Positions 1-11,772 of a stretch of 64,000 bases of DNA are shown here, one piece after another. Position numbers and translations under genes: made by a program. The notes under the pieces were generated by a model, which searched no databases, was not told the DNA's origin, and was given only the letters and a program-made list of their open reading frames with translations. The stretch comes from Alectoria sarmentosa (lineage: Eukaryota; Ascomycota; Lecanoromycetes; Lecanorales; Parmeliaceae), in NCBI GenBank assembly GCA_009733775.1, contig WOGZ01000021.1:124001-188000 (forward strand), given 5' to 3'. Every line of letters starts with the position of its first letter. Positions within the stretch are counted from its first letter, which is position 1.

Positions 1-90
1 TTCGACAGGCTCCTGGCTTACCTTTCTGGAACCAGCAACATCAAAGATGTGGTCCCTTGGCCTCGCTATCGTGGTCGTTGTGATTGCTGA
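1..90 (+). CDS. Mitochondrial-type asparaginyl-tRNA synthetase, C-terminal end (partial)
   Basis: Frame 1 is open from the window edge and ends at TGA 88-90, giving 29 residues that start FDRLLAYLSG and end YRGRCDC. The block FDRL, then NIKDVVPWPR, matches the end of class IIb aminoacyl-tRNA synthetases: motif 3 (G-F-D/E-R, with the tRNA-synthetase arginine) followed by the N-I-K/R-D-V-x-P-F/W-P-R tail typical of organellar AsnRS (NARS2 and yeast SLM5 type). The enzyme charges tRNA-Asn. Most of the gene lies left of the window, so length and introns cannot be judged. The call rests on one short block remembered from the family. An overlapping ATG frame at 47-433 is less convincing. Confidence 0.6.
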   Translation, partial: FDRLLAYLSGTSNIKDVVPWPRYRGRCDC

Positions 91-608
91 TTCTTTGCGC
101 ATGGGCAGCTGTCTACTATCTCCCTCCATCTATCAACTTCACCTCAGGCCCGATACCGCAACCCGAGGGTTCCAGCCTCCCTTCCCTCACTCGCCGACGG
201 TCAATGGTGCCATTGCCTCTAACTTCACCGGCGTACACGCTACTGTGGGGGAAAGGGCGCTCGGTCACGGAACTTTGTTTGCAGACACGAGTCACCAGGG
301 CTCTGCTCGAAATCCATCCCTATCTCGCAGCGCTGATCTCTCGATCTTCGTAGGGCCTCGAAAGCGCCGGGTGTCTCGTGGAATGGGAACATTTTTGGCG
401 ACAAATCTGCCTCCAGAGGAGAAGCGCCTCTAGCTCCTCAGCCAACACGAGAGTGGCCCACTAGAGTACGGAAGGTACTAGGTAATTAAAAGTGAGACTC
501 ATGCAAGCCACTCGTACAGGAAAGAGGCAAAGTTGCCAAATCTGTGTTGTAGAGCTCGCAAGTAATACCCTTCTTGTCTGGAGAATGGCAAAGTTGATGT
601 TCCGAGGT

Positions 609-650
609 GTGGAGAGTGGAGAGTGGAGAGTGGAGAGTGGAGATTGGAGA
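609..650. repeat. 7-bp minisatellite (GTGGAGA)n
   Basis: Five exact GTGGAGA units followed by one TTGGAGA unit, directly readable. Function unknown; likely slippage. Confidence 0.9.
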
Positions 651-700
651 CGGTGCGGCGGGTTTTGCTTGGACTCGGCCACTCTGCCAATCAAGGACAG

Positions 701-724
701 GCTGACAGGCTGACAGGCTGACAG
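701..724. repeat. 8-bp tandem repeat (GCTGACAG)3
   Basis: Three exact tandem copies of GCTGACAG, preceded by a partial copy. It lies about 50 bp from the GTGGAGA minisatellite. Confidence 0.9.
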
Positions 725-2879
725 CAAAGAATCACGGTACGGAAAATATGCATATCCTGTGGTTGAGCGGCAGGAAAGCTTGGCGGCACTCTAAAAGTTA
801 CCTTCCCAAGGCTTCCATATTCCCGGGATATATTAATACATTGATGCATCGTACCCTGGCCCTCTCCCAGATTGCGAATGGCGAGAGTGAGGTACATTTG
901 TGATATGGCTTGGTCTCCATCTTAGGCTTGGTGGTGGTCTGACGACCTATCATTGGTTGCAGATGTAACGCCGGAACGGACATTGTTCCTTCAGTATTAC
1001 GAATAATATAGCTTACGTGGCCTGAGCAGAAAAGCCAAATCTCACACCGAATATTATAATTATTATTCTTATTATTCCTTCTATTATTACTAGTACTTGC
1101 GATTGTGTGCAAATCACCTGCCCGCCGTTGAAACATGCATATTGATATTTTAGGTCTGGCTGCATTCTTTTCGCCTCTGATTGATGCACTTTCAGACCCC
1201 AACACGCTCGGCGTATCAAAGATACAACAACAGGCAAGCCCGGGACCCTCGGCCAAGATGTTGCTCACAAGATACCAAGTCAGCATATTGCATGCATGCA
1301 GGACACCCTGGGCACTCCGGGTGAAGAGATTGAATGAAGGATGATTTGAATTCGGCAGCATCGGCAAAAGCAGCTCTTGACAGGGAATAGTGTCGGTAAG
1401 ATATAAGGTTCCGTGGCGTGTCGATTAACCTTACTCCACAAGTTGACCAGAGGCAAAACCAGCCAAGGCCACCGAAGCGGCCGAAAAGACAAAAAGAGCG
1501 ACTTGCAGGTCTCACACATGGCAGACTATACCTGTATAGCTGTGTCTCAGATCTCATCGCTGCCGCTATTGGGCCAATATATTCGGACCCCATAGTTATA
1601 GGCGAGGCGGTGTAATAGATAGAGAATAGAGAGAGTGAAGCCGTGCCTGCACCCAAATGATAAGGCATCGAATGTATTGTCTTTGTGTGAGTGTGTGTGT
1701 GAGTTTGTGTGAGTGTGCGAGAGTGACAAGGGGCCAGCTGTGCCAGAACGAGCAGCTGAATGCTTGGGGGTGGTGAAAACCGTTCAAACACAGCATTCCT
1801 ACTCTATTCTTGGCCCTTTTTTTTAACACAGTAATCCCCTCGCTTCTCACGGCTTCTTCCCACTTTTCCCCATTTATAAGGGAAATTGTTGCGAGGTGCC
1901 TCCATCAAGGCTTTGGCTCTACACAGTACATGTTGCGAAGCCTACCGACGACACTGAGATAATGACGATACTTGATGACACCACCGTAGAAGTTTCACCA
2001 CTCTTCTTCACTCTGTCTACCAGGCAGCAAAAACGGGTAGGCTCTAATGAAGTGGAGTTTGGACTTGGTAAGTGGGCTGGTTGGTAGAGTTTTTAAGCGG
2101 CATGCTCGGAAATGCTAAATGCCAACCTTGGTGACAGAAGTTCTGAACTAACAAAGTAAGCTTCTAACAAAACCACCTTAACCAGGCTACTCGGTACTCT
2201 AAAAAGCTTCCATCAATCTTCATCAATATCATGTTACTGTACCAGCCCATGCGAATTGAATCCATCAGCATCAATCACCACCACCACCACCACGTCTACC
2301 AGGACCATTGACAAGGTAGACTTGGTACCACCAAACCAGATCGATCAGCTTCTCAGCCCCCGATCCTACCCACCATTCTACCCGCCGCTCAGGCTTCCCT
2401 CCTGCGTCCTGCGTCCTGCTCCGACTCTCAAATCTTGCTCTACCCCCCCCGGAGATCCCTCATACCGCACCTACCTCACCATACCACCCGACCACCGACT
2501 TCCCCATAAAGCCCACATCTCAAAGTAAAGTTTCATCCAAGCTTATTCACCGTGGTCCCTGGAATCATAATTCAACGGTCAGCCCGAAATACATTATTAC
2601 CACATGCCGAATATTCTTAGAGATTAATCTGACCACCGTTGAGGTAAGCTTTGCGACTGCCTCCCTGCGCCTTACATCCTACCCTCTCGCCCACTTCCTC
2701 ACTTCGGCCTTTTGTCACATCTCATCCCCTTGAAATGCCATTTCCAACTCTCTAACACCACTGGACCCTGCGCAAATCTTACTTTCTTCCTACACATCGC
2801 CTCTTCTCTTTCCACCCCATCCATCGGCCCCTCTCATGTCCGCTGTGTACATATAACACTCAACCCAGAATCAGTACTG

Positions 2880-4655
2880 ATGGACCCCTCCAGTTTCCAC
2901 CGGCCCATTGCTTACCTCGATGCAAAACCACACCTCACAGCTTCGCAAACAAGACCTGATCGACGGGAGATACCTCTGAAGCGAAAGCGCTCGTGGGAGG
3001 ACCAACCCAATCCAAGGCTGTCAGTCCCCAAAACACCGACTACATCTGCCATCTTAGATATGGAGACATACAACGGGCATGTGCGGACTCCCGCAGATGC
3101 GATCATACTGTTCGAGGCATGTCGCTTGGGCCTTTTGCCTAGAGTTCAACGGAGGCTGTCTGAAAAAGAGCGCCAGTCCATCAAGTCTGGCTCTGTCTTC
3201 GTCTGGGATGAACGGGAAGCGGGGATGAGAAGATGGACTGACGGGAAATCCTGGAGTGCCAGCAGGGTATCTGGAAGCTTTCTCACATACCGGGAAATGG
3301 AAGGCAAACGTGGTGGTAACAGCTTCGGGCCGCCTTTGGCTGCCGTTTCAAGAGCTGGAAAGACTCCTGATAGCACTCGCGGTAGTGACTCGGATCTGGA
3401 GATGGGTGGAGAAGATGGACCGGATGGGTATCGATACAAGCCAGACGGTCTCATGAAGCAGTCCTTCAGCATAACGACTTCTTCAGGCAATCATCTCCAT
3501 CTCATCAGCTACTACTCGCGCTCCCATCCATCTGCCTCAGGCCTCACAAGCCCTACAGGCGATCCAGCATTGCGACATATTCGTCCACAAAAGGGAATGT
3601 ACCCCGAATCGACCGTTCATGAACATCAAAACATTCCCGCCGTTACTAGGTCGCCGATGGTCAGCGCACCATACTCAACTGTCCCTCAGATGGCAGGATA
3701 TGCTCGACAAGGACCTCCTCAATGGCCGCCACACTACAACGGTTACAATTGGACACCTCCGCCTCCGATGCAACAGGCGGGCCCACACTATGGCTACCAG
3801 CAGTATAACGGGGGCGGTGTTGTATACGCACCCCCACCGCCGATCAACGGCCATTCACCTCTTCAGAACTCTCATTCAGCTCAACAACCTCCACCCACAA
3901 CGCAGTCATACGACCCTCATTACCAAGCATACGGCCAAAGAAGGTATCCCTCGATGTCAGCGTCCATGCACCCTGACACGTCTGGTTACGACCAACGGCA
4001 AGGTCCTCCTTCAACACCACAACAGCGACCCATGGATAAGTATGCGCCTCCTCCAGATCTCTACAATGGCTACGACCCAAGGTACCCTCCAATTCAAAAT
4101 CGCAATCCTTCCACGCCCTCGGATAGCAATCTTGCGCCTCCGCACCAATCTCACAGCCGCAACGGGAGCTCTGCGAATGGTATGCAGCAGCCGCAATTTC
4201 AACATTCTCATCCTTCTCCCCACTTCTCGCAAGCTCCGCCAAACGGTCAACAGCAGCAGGCCCAACAGCTTACCTCGTCGTCCACGCCTATCGACCCGCG
4301 ATTGATGGTTTCGTCGCCGATGATACAGCAACAGCCACAGCCAAATCATCATTCTCGAACGTCAACTCCTGGAGCTCATGCACAGCTCCAGGAAGCTGCC
4401 GAGGCCGCACCAACCCACGTCAACGGCACAAATGGCGCAAGCACGATCCCAAGCATTGGCGCCATCATGAACGGCGCTTCTGCCGAGAGCCACAACAGCC
4501 CAAACGCGGATGCGAAGAGTGACAGATCCGGCGATAAAACTCCTGGTGGGTCAGTGAAGAAGGAAGGTGGACCGCAAGACATTCCGAGTGACAAACTGGG
4601 TTTTGGTGAGGACATGAGGGCGTTGAAGGTTCTGGATCGGGCATTCAAAACATAA
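2880..4655 (+). CDS. Gti1/Pac2 (WOPR) family transcription regulator
   Basis: Single exon of 591 aa from the first ATG of the frame (2880); further upstream the frame stays open but has no ATG. The WOPR domain is clear. Its first half starts near residue 61 (METYNGHVRTPADAIILFEA) and contains GSVFVWDE and RRWTDGKSWS, then SGSFLTYREM. The second half, around residues 185-215, includes LMKQSFSITT and HLISYYS. The rest is a long P/Q/N/H-rich tail with Q runs, probably disordered and activating. WOPR proteins bind DNA and control morphological switching, conidiation and virulence programmes in fungi. The VRTPADAIILFEACRLG form looks closer to the Pac2/Gti1 subgroup than to the Wor1/Ryp1/Sge1 subgroup, but that assignment is from memory. 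The acidic C-terminus ends RALKVLDRAFKT. Confidence 0.93.
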   Translation: MDPSSFHRPIAYLDAKPHLTASQTRPDRREIPLKRKRSWEDQPNPRLSVPKTPTTSAILDMETYNGHVRTPADAIILFEACRLGLLPRVQRRLSEKERQSIKSGSVFVWDEREAGMRRWTDGKSWSASRVSGSFLTYREMEGKRGGNSFGPPLAAVSRAGKTPDSTRGSDSDLEMGGEDGPDGYRYKPDGLMKQSFSITTSSGNHLHLISYYSRSHPSASGLTSPTGDPALRHIRPQKGMYPESTVHEHQNIPAVTRSPMVSAPYSTVPQMAGYARQGPPQWPPHYNGYNWTPPPPMQQAGPHYGYQQYNGGGVVYAPPPPINGHSPLQNSHSAQQPPPTTQSYDPHYQAYGQRRYPSMSASMHPDTSGYDQRQGPPSTPQQRPMDKYAPPPDLYNGYDPRYPPIQNRNPSTPSDSNLAPPHQSHSRNGSSANGMQQPQFQHSHPSPHFSQAPPNGQQQQAQQLTSSSTPIDPRLMVSSPMIQQQPQPNHHSRTSTPGAHAQLQEAAEAAPTHVNGTNGASTIPSIGAIMNGASAESHNSPNADAKSDRSGDKTPGGSVKKEGGPQDIPSDKLGFGEDMRALKVLDRAFKT

Positions 4656-5282
4656 TGAGGTATCGCAGATCATCATAACGGAGGCCATACACTGCGATGG
4701 TCAGCGACACGGCACTGAAAAGTTTCAATTCACGAGGCATGCAAGGCGATTCCGATCGAAGGGCATTAGCGAAATATCACATTCTGTTTTAATATTCAAG
4801 AGGAGGTGTTGTTGTTGCTGTTGAACAAGAGGCTTGCGTGCATTGCAGGAGAGATGACGGGTCGAACACGGAGAGCGGAAAAAGGAAAAAGGAAAGGGAG
4901 AATGTACGAGGGGTGTGGGGGAGGGGCATGACCTCTGGCTAGCCGTGCTTTGGCACCTTTTTCAACAAGATGATATGGGCTTCGACGATAGATCAGCTAC
5001 TGCTCATGCATCAAACCTCTAATTTCCCACCTGCATGCTCTCTGCACGCTTTTTTGATTCTTGGCCTTTTGATGCCTGTTGATCCGATTGAGATCAGCAC
5101 CTCGCTGTAGACAAGCCGTGGCCAAACGTGAACAAATTCTTTTCCAGAAATGATCAAGTAATGGATATAAAGTAATGGGTATCTCAACATGAATCCTCAC
5201 TTGTCCTCGCAAACCGCNNNNNNNNNNNNNNNNNNNNNNNNNNNNNNNAACCCCCCCCCCCCCCCCCCTTCTCCCTTCCTCC
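4656..5282. other. Intergenic between convergent WOPR and SYS1 genes, with assembly gap
   Basis: 3' flank of the WOPR gene followed by an N run (5218-5248) and an 18-base C run (5251-5268). Nothing coding is visible. The C run and gap suggest a sequencing or assembly failure in a G/C homopolymer region. Confidence 0.7.
5218..5248. other. Assembly gap (31 N) beside poly-C
   Basis: Thirty-one undetermined bases, immediately followed by AA and 18 cytosines. True gap size is unknown. The last codons of SYS1 (stop at 5283-5285) lie only 34 bp away. Confidence 0.95.
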
Positions 5283-6105
5283 TCACACCCTCCCTTCCCC
5301 TTCTCCCTCCCCCCCACCTTCCTCGGTAGCAACCATCTCATACTCCCCCCCTCCCCCTCCTCCTCCTCCTCCTCCTCCACCACCCCCCGGATCCCCCTCC
5401 TTACCACCACCACCTCCCCCACCGCTCCCGAAAGAGATCGGCCTCAGCTCCCTCCACCGACAACTCCACACCCCGCCCGCGACCATCAAGCCCGCGCTCG
5501 CGGCCTGCAGGGCCCACCAGAGCCAGTTGGTCGGGACGGAGCGGGAGTACAAGGACGTGAGGAGCAGGTGGATCAGGTGGAGCGTGAGCGCGAAGTCGGG
5601 CACGAGTTTGGAGCGGGCGATCAGGAGGAGCAGCAGTATGACACTGGGACCGGAGAGAGAGAGAGAACCGGACACGGTCAGCGATCGTTTTTTTTTGGCG
5701 GTCAATGTTCTTTGAAAGTTTGAAAACCTCGACATATTCATTCCCAAGACGCGGGGGACGGGTTGGGAGGAGACTGAGAGGGGAAGAAGACGACAATAAT
5801 GAAAATAATAATAATGATAATAATAAGAATGATAATGGAACATGGGATCATACACACCCGCAAAACCCGGCCCCGAGCCAACAAACCGCCAGCGTCCACC
5901 CGCCGGCCGTGTCGCCCCGCAGGCTCCGCCAACTGAGCACCAGATCCGGGGAGAAGGGCCGGCCCGCCGTGAGGGCGGTGAAGAGCAGCAGCGACGTGAC
6001 GCAGAGGTAGTAGAGCAGCTGGAGCGTGACGATCTGCGTGAGGATGCGCAGGGGCGAGAGGGACGTCCGGGCGTGCGGAGGTGGTGGGGGCCGCCGGCGT
6101 GGCAT
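5283..6105 (-). CDS. SYS1: SYS1-family Golgi membrane protein
   Basis: Two exons: 6105-5858 and 5643-5283, giving 202 aa. The intron (5857-5644, 214 bp) starts GTGTGT and ends GGTCCCAG; the join restores GVILLLLLIARSKL. Exon 1 starts MPRRRPPPPP and carries RILTQIVTLQLLYYLCV and FSPDLVLSWRSLRGD. Exon 2 carries LVPDFALTLHLIHLLLTS and WSCRWRELRPISFG. These blocks and four membrane spans match SYS1, the trans-Golgi protein that recruits the Arl3/ARFRP1 GTPase for endosome-Golgi traffic. The C-terminal tail has two long glycine runs and then EYEMVATEEGGGEGEG. Glycine-run lengths are unreliable because the reading passes through C-rich homopolymers beside the N gap. Confidence 0.9.
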
Positions 6106-6712
6106 TTTGGGGGAAGAGAAGGAGAGAGAGAGAGAGAGAGGGGGGGGTTTGAAGGAAAGGGAAAAGGGGAGAGAAGGGGGGGGAAGGGGAGGCAGGAGGG
6201 CGTTTGCTATCGTGAAAGCATTTGCTGCGGGATAGTGTTGCTGCTTTGCTGGGTTACTGTTAGATTGGGATGGGAAGGGCGGATCGGACGGTTTGGTGTA
6301 CACGTTCTCTGGGCGATGTAGATGATGATGGTGATGATGATAATGATGATGTGTTGGAGAAGGTTTGATGGAGGAGAAGAAGAAGTTGGGACGGTAGTTA
6401 GTGGCAGAGTAAGTAAAGGGCGGGTTTTGACTGGTTTTAATCGACAGATCGATCGATGCCTGACTGAATCCAAATCCCAAGCGGAGCTCTCAACTTTTTT
6501 TTTTGATTTCCGCACGCTAGCCGCGCCTTTCTCCGCTGCCCGAAAGAAAAAAATAAAAATAAATAAAAAATAACCCCATTCATCTCAAAGCTCCGACTTT
6601 CCACAACCAACGACCCTACACCAGACTTCCTTTTCAGCTCACCAGTCCAGTCCCCCCGCCACCTCTCACTCCACCCTCTACACCCATTCATTCATTCCTT
6701 TCCCAATCGCCC

Positions 6713-7307
6713 ATGGGCCTCTTCACCACCACCACCACCACCACCACCCCCTCCTCCCCCCCAGCACCACCATCCCACGCCTCCCCCACCCCATCCCCCG
6801 ACGGCGCCTTCGAAGCCCCGGACCGGCAATCGCGCGCGCACTGCTGGCGGGCCCGCGACGACTTCTTCGCCTGCCTGGAACGCCACGGCATCGTCGACAG
6901 CATCAGGGAGAGGGACAAGGCCGACGGCGCGTGCGGCGTCGAGGGAAAGGGGTTGGAGAGGGAGTGCGCCGCCAGTTGGGTATGTAACTGTCCGTTTTTT
7001 TGTTTGACCCCTTTTTCTGGTAAATTTTGGGCGGATCCTGGGGGCAGGTCATGGGAGCGGTAAAAAAGGGAAAAAGGGACTGGGAGGGAAGGGGAAGGAG
7101 AGGGGAAGAATTGGGTAGGACATGGAGAAGCTGATTTGAGATGAGTGGCTAATCGTTTATGGGGGGGTGCAGGTTACGTATTTCAAGCAGAGACGAGTGA
7201 TGGAGCACAACAAGAAGCAAACGCTGGAAAAGTTGGCCAGAGAGGGGGCGAGACCGATGCCTGAGGGGATGGCGCTGCCTGGAGACCAGGGGAAACCGCC
7301 TTCGTGA
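6713..7307 (+). CDS. COA6: Cytochrome c oxidase assembly factor 6 (COA6)
   Basis: Exons 6713-6979 and 7173-7307 give 133 aa. The intron (6980-7172) is GTATGT...GGTGCAG, joining AASW to VTYFKQRRVMEHNK. The twin-cysteine fold is explicit: C-x9-C (CWRARDDFFAC, residues 43-53) and C-x10-C (CGVEGKGLEREC), as in COA6 and COX6B-like helical hairpins imported into the intermembrane space. COA6 helps copper delivery to COX2 during complex IV assembly. The N-terminus has a threonine run (eight residues) followed by P/S/A-rich sequence; its start ATG sits in CCCATGGGC. The gene is divergent from SYS1, with 607 bp between the two starts. Confidence 0.9.
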
Positions 7308-7964
7308 ACGACAGACACTGCACAGAAAATACAAAGGCGCTTTTGGCGGGATAGGTCCTTCATACAGGAGTTGAGACTGTACTCAGGGCAGCGTGGCACG
7401 CTCGGTCAATGCATTGCGTCGGGGTTATTTTGGCACATCTCCACCATGGCGTTGGGAAAAAATCCCGGTACCATCCCGGTTGGACGATAGATGTATGATA
7501 GGCCGGCCGCATATTCCGCTGTCTGTTAGAATCGGCAGCGAAAAGATCCGGTCTTGCAAATTTAGGTTTGTGAAGGCAAGATGATATTATTGCGAGTGGA
7601 GGACGCAGCTATCTAAAGCCAGGATGGAAGCTCAAAGATTCATAAAGTCAAGCGCCCAAAAATCGTATATCGCTGCAATCCAGCGTTGGTATCCGCAGAA
7701 ACGCTAGAAAACGACAGTATATGGTCAACCAAATCCAAGCCGCTGATGCCTCCTGGATGATGTTCAAAAAAGTGCAGACGCTCAAATGACTCAACATACT
7801 CCATGCATGTTTCGATCTTCTGACGGGTATCTCATATGCTTCCAGGACAGAATCGTTGTAACATAGAAAGCGTCAAAGTCGTATCCTTCATAATGCCGAC
7901 AGAATGCCAAGCAACTTAATAATTCAGACCTTCGAAGAGAACTCATAATCCGCGATAGCAGAAA
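7308..7964. other. Intergenic between convergent COA6 and C2H2 genes
   Basis: The 3' ends of both genes face each other here. No coding or RNA feature recognised. Confidence 0.6.
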
Positions 7965-10201
7965 TCAGGAGCGAGGAGTAGCAGTAGCGTTCTCCTCGCT
8001 CGTGGCAACGGCCACGAGGACTTCAAGACCACTCATTTGGGTATCCTTGGGCCCATTGTGGTGAGAATTGTCGGCCCCGGCCGGCAGTGGCCAGGTAGGA
8101 GGTCGTGTGTTTCCGGCGTTGTAAGCCTACGCAGATAATTTAGTAGATTTCCAACCTTGACCGAGCATCAGATCTTACGTGGTGGGGTGCTGGCATAACA
8201 GCACCAGGGTGAGCAGACTCGATGTAGCCGTTGCTGTGGACAATCGATGGATGATGTTCAGCATTTGTAAACGACGGCGTTGTGGGGACTCCCTCGCTAC
8301 TGCTGGAATCTCCGGGTGACGCTCGCTGTTGATTTACTCCTACATGGCCGATATACCAGCCTTGCCGTTTCGCTCTGTTAGGGGTAGGGTTTGGGTAATG
8401 TGGAGTCTCAAAAGGGCGCTTTTGGGATTCTTGATGTAGAACAGGAGCTGCCTGGGCGTGCTGTTCCGTCTGCGAGCAGACCGGGACTTGTTCATTCACA
8501 GCCTGCTGAGACCAAGAACCAGAGTCGTTAGGTGGGGTCCCACTCGCTATATCAAGTTTGGTCAGATTTTGATGAAGGGACATGTCCCATGAAGCGTGGC
8601 CCCTCCTATCATTTGGTCCAGAATTGGGCTGCACTGACGGGCCGGGATAGATTGGCGGTCTGATAGCAGGGTCGATCTGCATGGGACTTGAAGCGCCGGC
8701 ATGGGGTGTTGCAGGGCGACGAGGCATCTGGTCGAACGTTTCGATACCGGGCAGTCGGTGTGGCTGGCTTGCAGCCGCAGCAGCTTGTGGAGCAAAGGCA
8801 GGCCGAGGAGCATCCGGGGTTTGGTAGTAACTCAATCCACTCGTAGCTGGACGAGAGTAGTTCGTATAAGTATAGGTGCTGGGATGCCATGTCCGTCTTC
8901 TCCATTCGGCTTCGGCAGCTGATACAACTTCACGGCGTGACGGGTCATAATTCACATTGGTCGGGCTCCCAAAACCACTCCCTAGGTTTGAAAAGGTAGA
9001 AGCGCTGGAGGAAACCAGAGGACTGAGGAAAGGTGACGGATAGGTGTTACTCTGAGGAGACTGGAATTGAACCGGTCCAGATGGTACGGACAGTCTTCGA
9101 GCGTGAGACCTGCCGTCCCAAATATTACCACTTCGAGATACAGTAGAAACGGGTGACCCCAAGGACGAGCCATAGCCTGGGCTGTTCTGTCCATTGGAAT
9201 AAGTGGTCGAAGTTGGCGTGCTAATACCTTCCGACGGTTCCACTAAGAACGAGTACTGGCCAGGCGGCGTTGAAGCTTGACTCCGTAATGTGTCCAAGCT
9301 TAGCCTATTCCGCGCAGATGAATCACTCGCCATCATCAAGGGAGGTGGCCTTCGTCGACTATCCTCTCTGGCCATGGTAGATGCGGTGGACCCAATGCTA
9401 GAGGTTGACAAATTTCGGCTGTGACCTCGACCGTGGCTTCCTTGGCTACCCGCAGTGCCAGCGCGAGCCCGCCCACTCGGTGGTCTTATACGATCAGTTC
9501 GAATCTGGCGTTGAAAGCGAGTACCAGTAGCAGCCAGAGAGTCGCCAGGTATCTCTTCGTTGACATGTACCGTTTGCGCATGTTGACGCAGGTTGTCCAG
9601 ACGAGAGAATCTGCGCGAACAGTGACATTGGAAAGGCCGCTCTCCGGTATGTTTCCTGCCTTTTTCAGAGAAAACCAATATTTTCTGTTGTGACGAATAC
9701 ATACCTGATATGCCGTGCGAGATGTTCACTCCGTGTGAAACTCAACTTGCAAGGTGGAAACTCTGTGCAGAAAAACCTTTGGCCCTTCTTCTTTTTGGAT
9801 GGCCTGCCTGTCTCCAAGTCTATGCTCTCAGCGTCCGACCCTGCATCGCCATCGCCTTCGTCTGACTCATCCATATCTATATCCTGGGATTCCGTTGATT
9901 GAATTGAACGACTCGAGTCTCCGCGACTGGCAATCCCAGGTCTTGTCGTGCCTAGGGGCTGATGTTGAACTGGGAAAGAGTTGCTAAAGGGCGAACTAGG
10001 CAACGCTCGTTGCCCGTTGACACCACCAAAGTTCAGCGCTGTAGGTGTATTCGGCGTGGAGCGCGTCGAGTCCTCGGCAGACGGGAGAGGTGTGGGTCGA
10101 GTAGGGTTGGGTATGGGAGCTCGAGGAGTCGTCGGTGTAGTCGCTTCAGTGGAATAGTCGGAAAGGCCAAGGCCAACGTTGACCGGCTCAAAGGTGGTCA
10201 T
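7965..10201 (-). CDS. C2H2 zinc-finger transcription factor (Usv1/Com2/Rgm1-like)
   Basis: Three exons: 10201-9705, 9655-8179 and 8126-7965, giving 711 aa. Introns are 49 bp (GTATGT...GGCAG) and 52 bp (GTAAGA...CTAAAT...CGTAG). The first splice reconstructs HLARHIRKHTGERPFQCHC. Finger 1 is FFCTEFPPCKLSFTRSEHLA (C-x5-C) and finger 2 is CHCSRRFSRLDNLRQHAQTV (C-x1-C), lying around residues 146-195, followed by the conserved LAATGTRFQRQIRTDR. This pair, with the tightly spaced second cysteine pair, is typical of a fungal stress and carbon-response regulator group. A K-rich stretch (KKKKGQ) before finger 1 may be a nuclear signal. The last exon, lying beyond the stop of the middle reading frame, ends MSGLEVLVAVATSEE..., recalled as conserved in the family. 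The start is the first ATG of the frame. Confidence 0.9.
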
Positions 10202-11772
10202 TGTGGCACCGTTCTGAATTCGCCTGAATGTGAAACGAAAGGGGGCCTCGCGGAGTTCAGACTCAGAGCGGCTCTCTGTGTTGTAGAAGGCGACTAGAAG
10301 TCGATGTGCGCTCACGTTAGTTCATGAGGATGCTGTCGGCCGGAGAGGCTGACAGGGTTGGAAAGACGGAGCAGACGGGAGGGTCGAGTGCAGCCTCGAG
10401 GTTGATTTGCTGCGGAGGTGCGCAAGCGAACCCTACAGTGCCGGGGGCGAGTGTGTAGTAAGTACCCCAAATTCGATATGAATTAATGCAGTATAAAGAT
10501 CGCCCTCTTTGCGTCGTACATTGAGATTGTGGCGGGGAGGGTCCAGTGGGTACGCGGCGATAAGGGTTGGCAGGAGGGAAAGGAGTTGTTTCAGAAAGCA
10601 GGATGAGATCGAACGCTAAACCATGCAGACATCGAAAGCCGACTTCCAAGAATGAGAGAGATGAAGATGAAGATTCAGAGTCGCTGGATTGGTAAGTAAA
10701 GTAATTGGTGAAGCAGAGATGGTAACTCGTAAGATGGGTCAGGAGAGGTTTGTCGCGGGGTCCTAGTCGCCATCGAGGCTGCAGGAGGTCCGGCCTAGAG
10801 GGAACTTGTGGGCTAGGCGGTGGCAGGGGAACTCTAGGGGAACTCTAACCCGTGGCCTTGGCTCGGTGGAACAGAAGAAGAAGAAACGTTCAGGGTACCT
10901 AAAACATACCTAGGGTGCTTGCATCGAATACCAGAAGAGGCAGGCACAACAAGAGACCAAATAATACGGGGGACCCCCCAGACTGCTTGCCTCACTAAGG
11001 CAAGAGGGGGCGAGGAAGATTGCGTCCGTGGGATTACCGAGAGTTCAATCTCTACATGTTGCTCATGTGCTTGCATACATTCTTTGATGTATTATGCATG
11101 GTAAGCGTTGCAAAAGTGGGAGCCGCGGGATGGCCACATCAAAAACTGGGAGAGGGGCAGTCTCATGCATCCACCACGTCCTTATGCACAAAAAACCGGA
11201 GCAATTTTCGGCGGCAATAGGGCAATGAATTGCGGCGGTGTGCATAGACACGCAGGATAAAATAGAGGGTAGCGAGTGGTACGCATGAAAACAGGCTCTG
11301 GCGGGGTCCATGTGCTGACGGCCAGCCAATGTAGGCTAGAGCATATGGCCAAAGTCGACTCGCATTCTGCAAGGGCTTCAGGTACATCCAAGCAATGTAT
11401 CGTTCCCCCTCTTGTTCCCTTGCAAATCTCTCCCTCTTCGCGCTCATGCTCGTATAGAGTATGTCGACAGTGGGACCCCGCCATTCGCTATCGATAACGC
11501 CTCTTCATCCCACTTGGTCAGCCTTTGGTGCTTTCGAGAGTTTAATTCCGGTTGGCTTCAAGGATGCTGAATGACGCGTTTCAACGGCAGCCAATCTCGG
11601 AGATCTTCAGCGCCTGTTCCATAGATCTGTTGATGATCGACAGCGCCATGGGCGTTAAGTCCTAAATCCATTTATAGACCGTATGTAGTGCGCACAAAGC
11701 AATACCTGTCCAAGATGTTCATGTTTGAGCAAAGAACTCACGGTGTGAAAATTTTAGTTCAATATTCTGCGC
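10202..11772. other. Intergenic: promoter of the C2H2 gene and 3' flank of COG5
   Basis: About 1.57 kb with no supported gene. The part next to 10201 is the likely leader of the minus-strand regulator. Short frames here lack an ATG or any recognisable motif. Confidence 0.5.

Larger units (their letters stand above)
91..2879. other. Intergenic and long 5' leader of the WOPR gene
   Basis: No convincing coding region. It contains short minisatellites (609-650, 701-724), a TG-rich run (about 1681-1726) and, from about 2220, a C/T-rich stretch typical of a long fungal 5' leader. A possible leader intron donor (GTAAGC) lies at about 2645. Regulators of the WOPR family often have long leaders, so part of this stretch is probably transcribed. 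Confidence 0.5.

Noticed and set aside
47..433. 128-codon frame with a hydrophobic start
   Set aside because: It overlaps the better-supported AsnRS tail in another frame, and nothing after the first 25 residues looks protein-like.
798..1367. 189-codon minus-strand frame
   Set aside because: Low-complexity residues (N/I/Y runs from AT microsatellite-like sequence) and no motif; no splice context.
3619..4305. 228-codon frame inside the WOPR gene
   Set aside because: Shadow of the P/Q-rich coding sequence in another frame.
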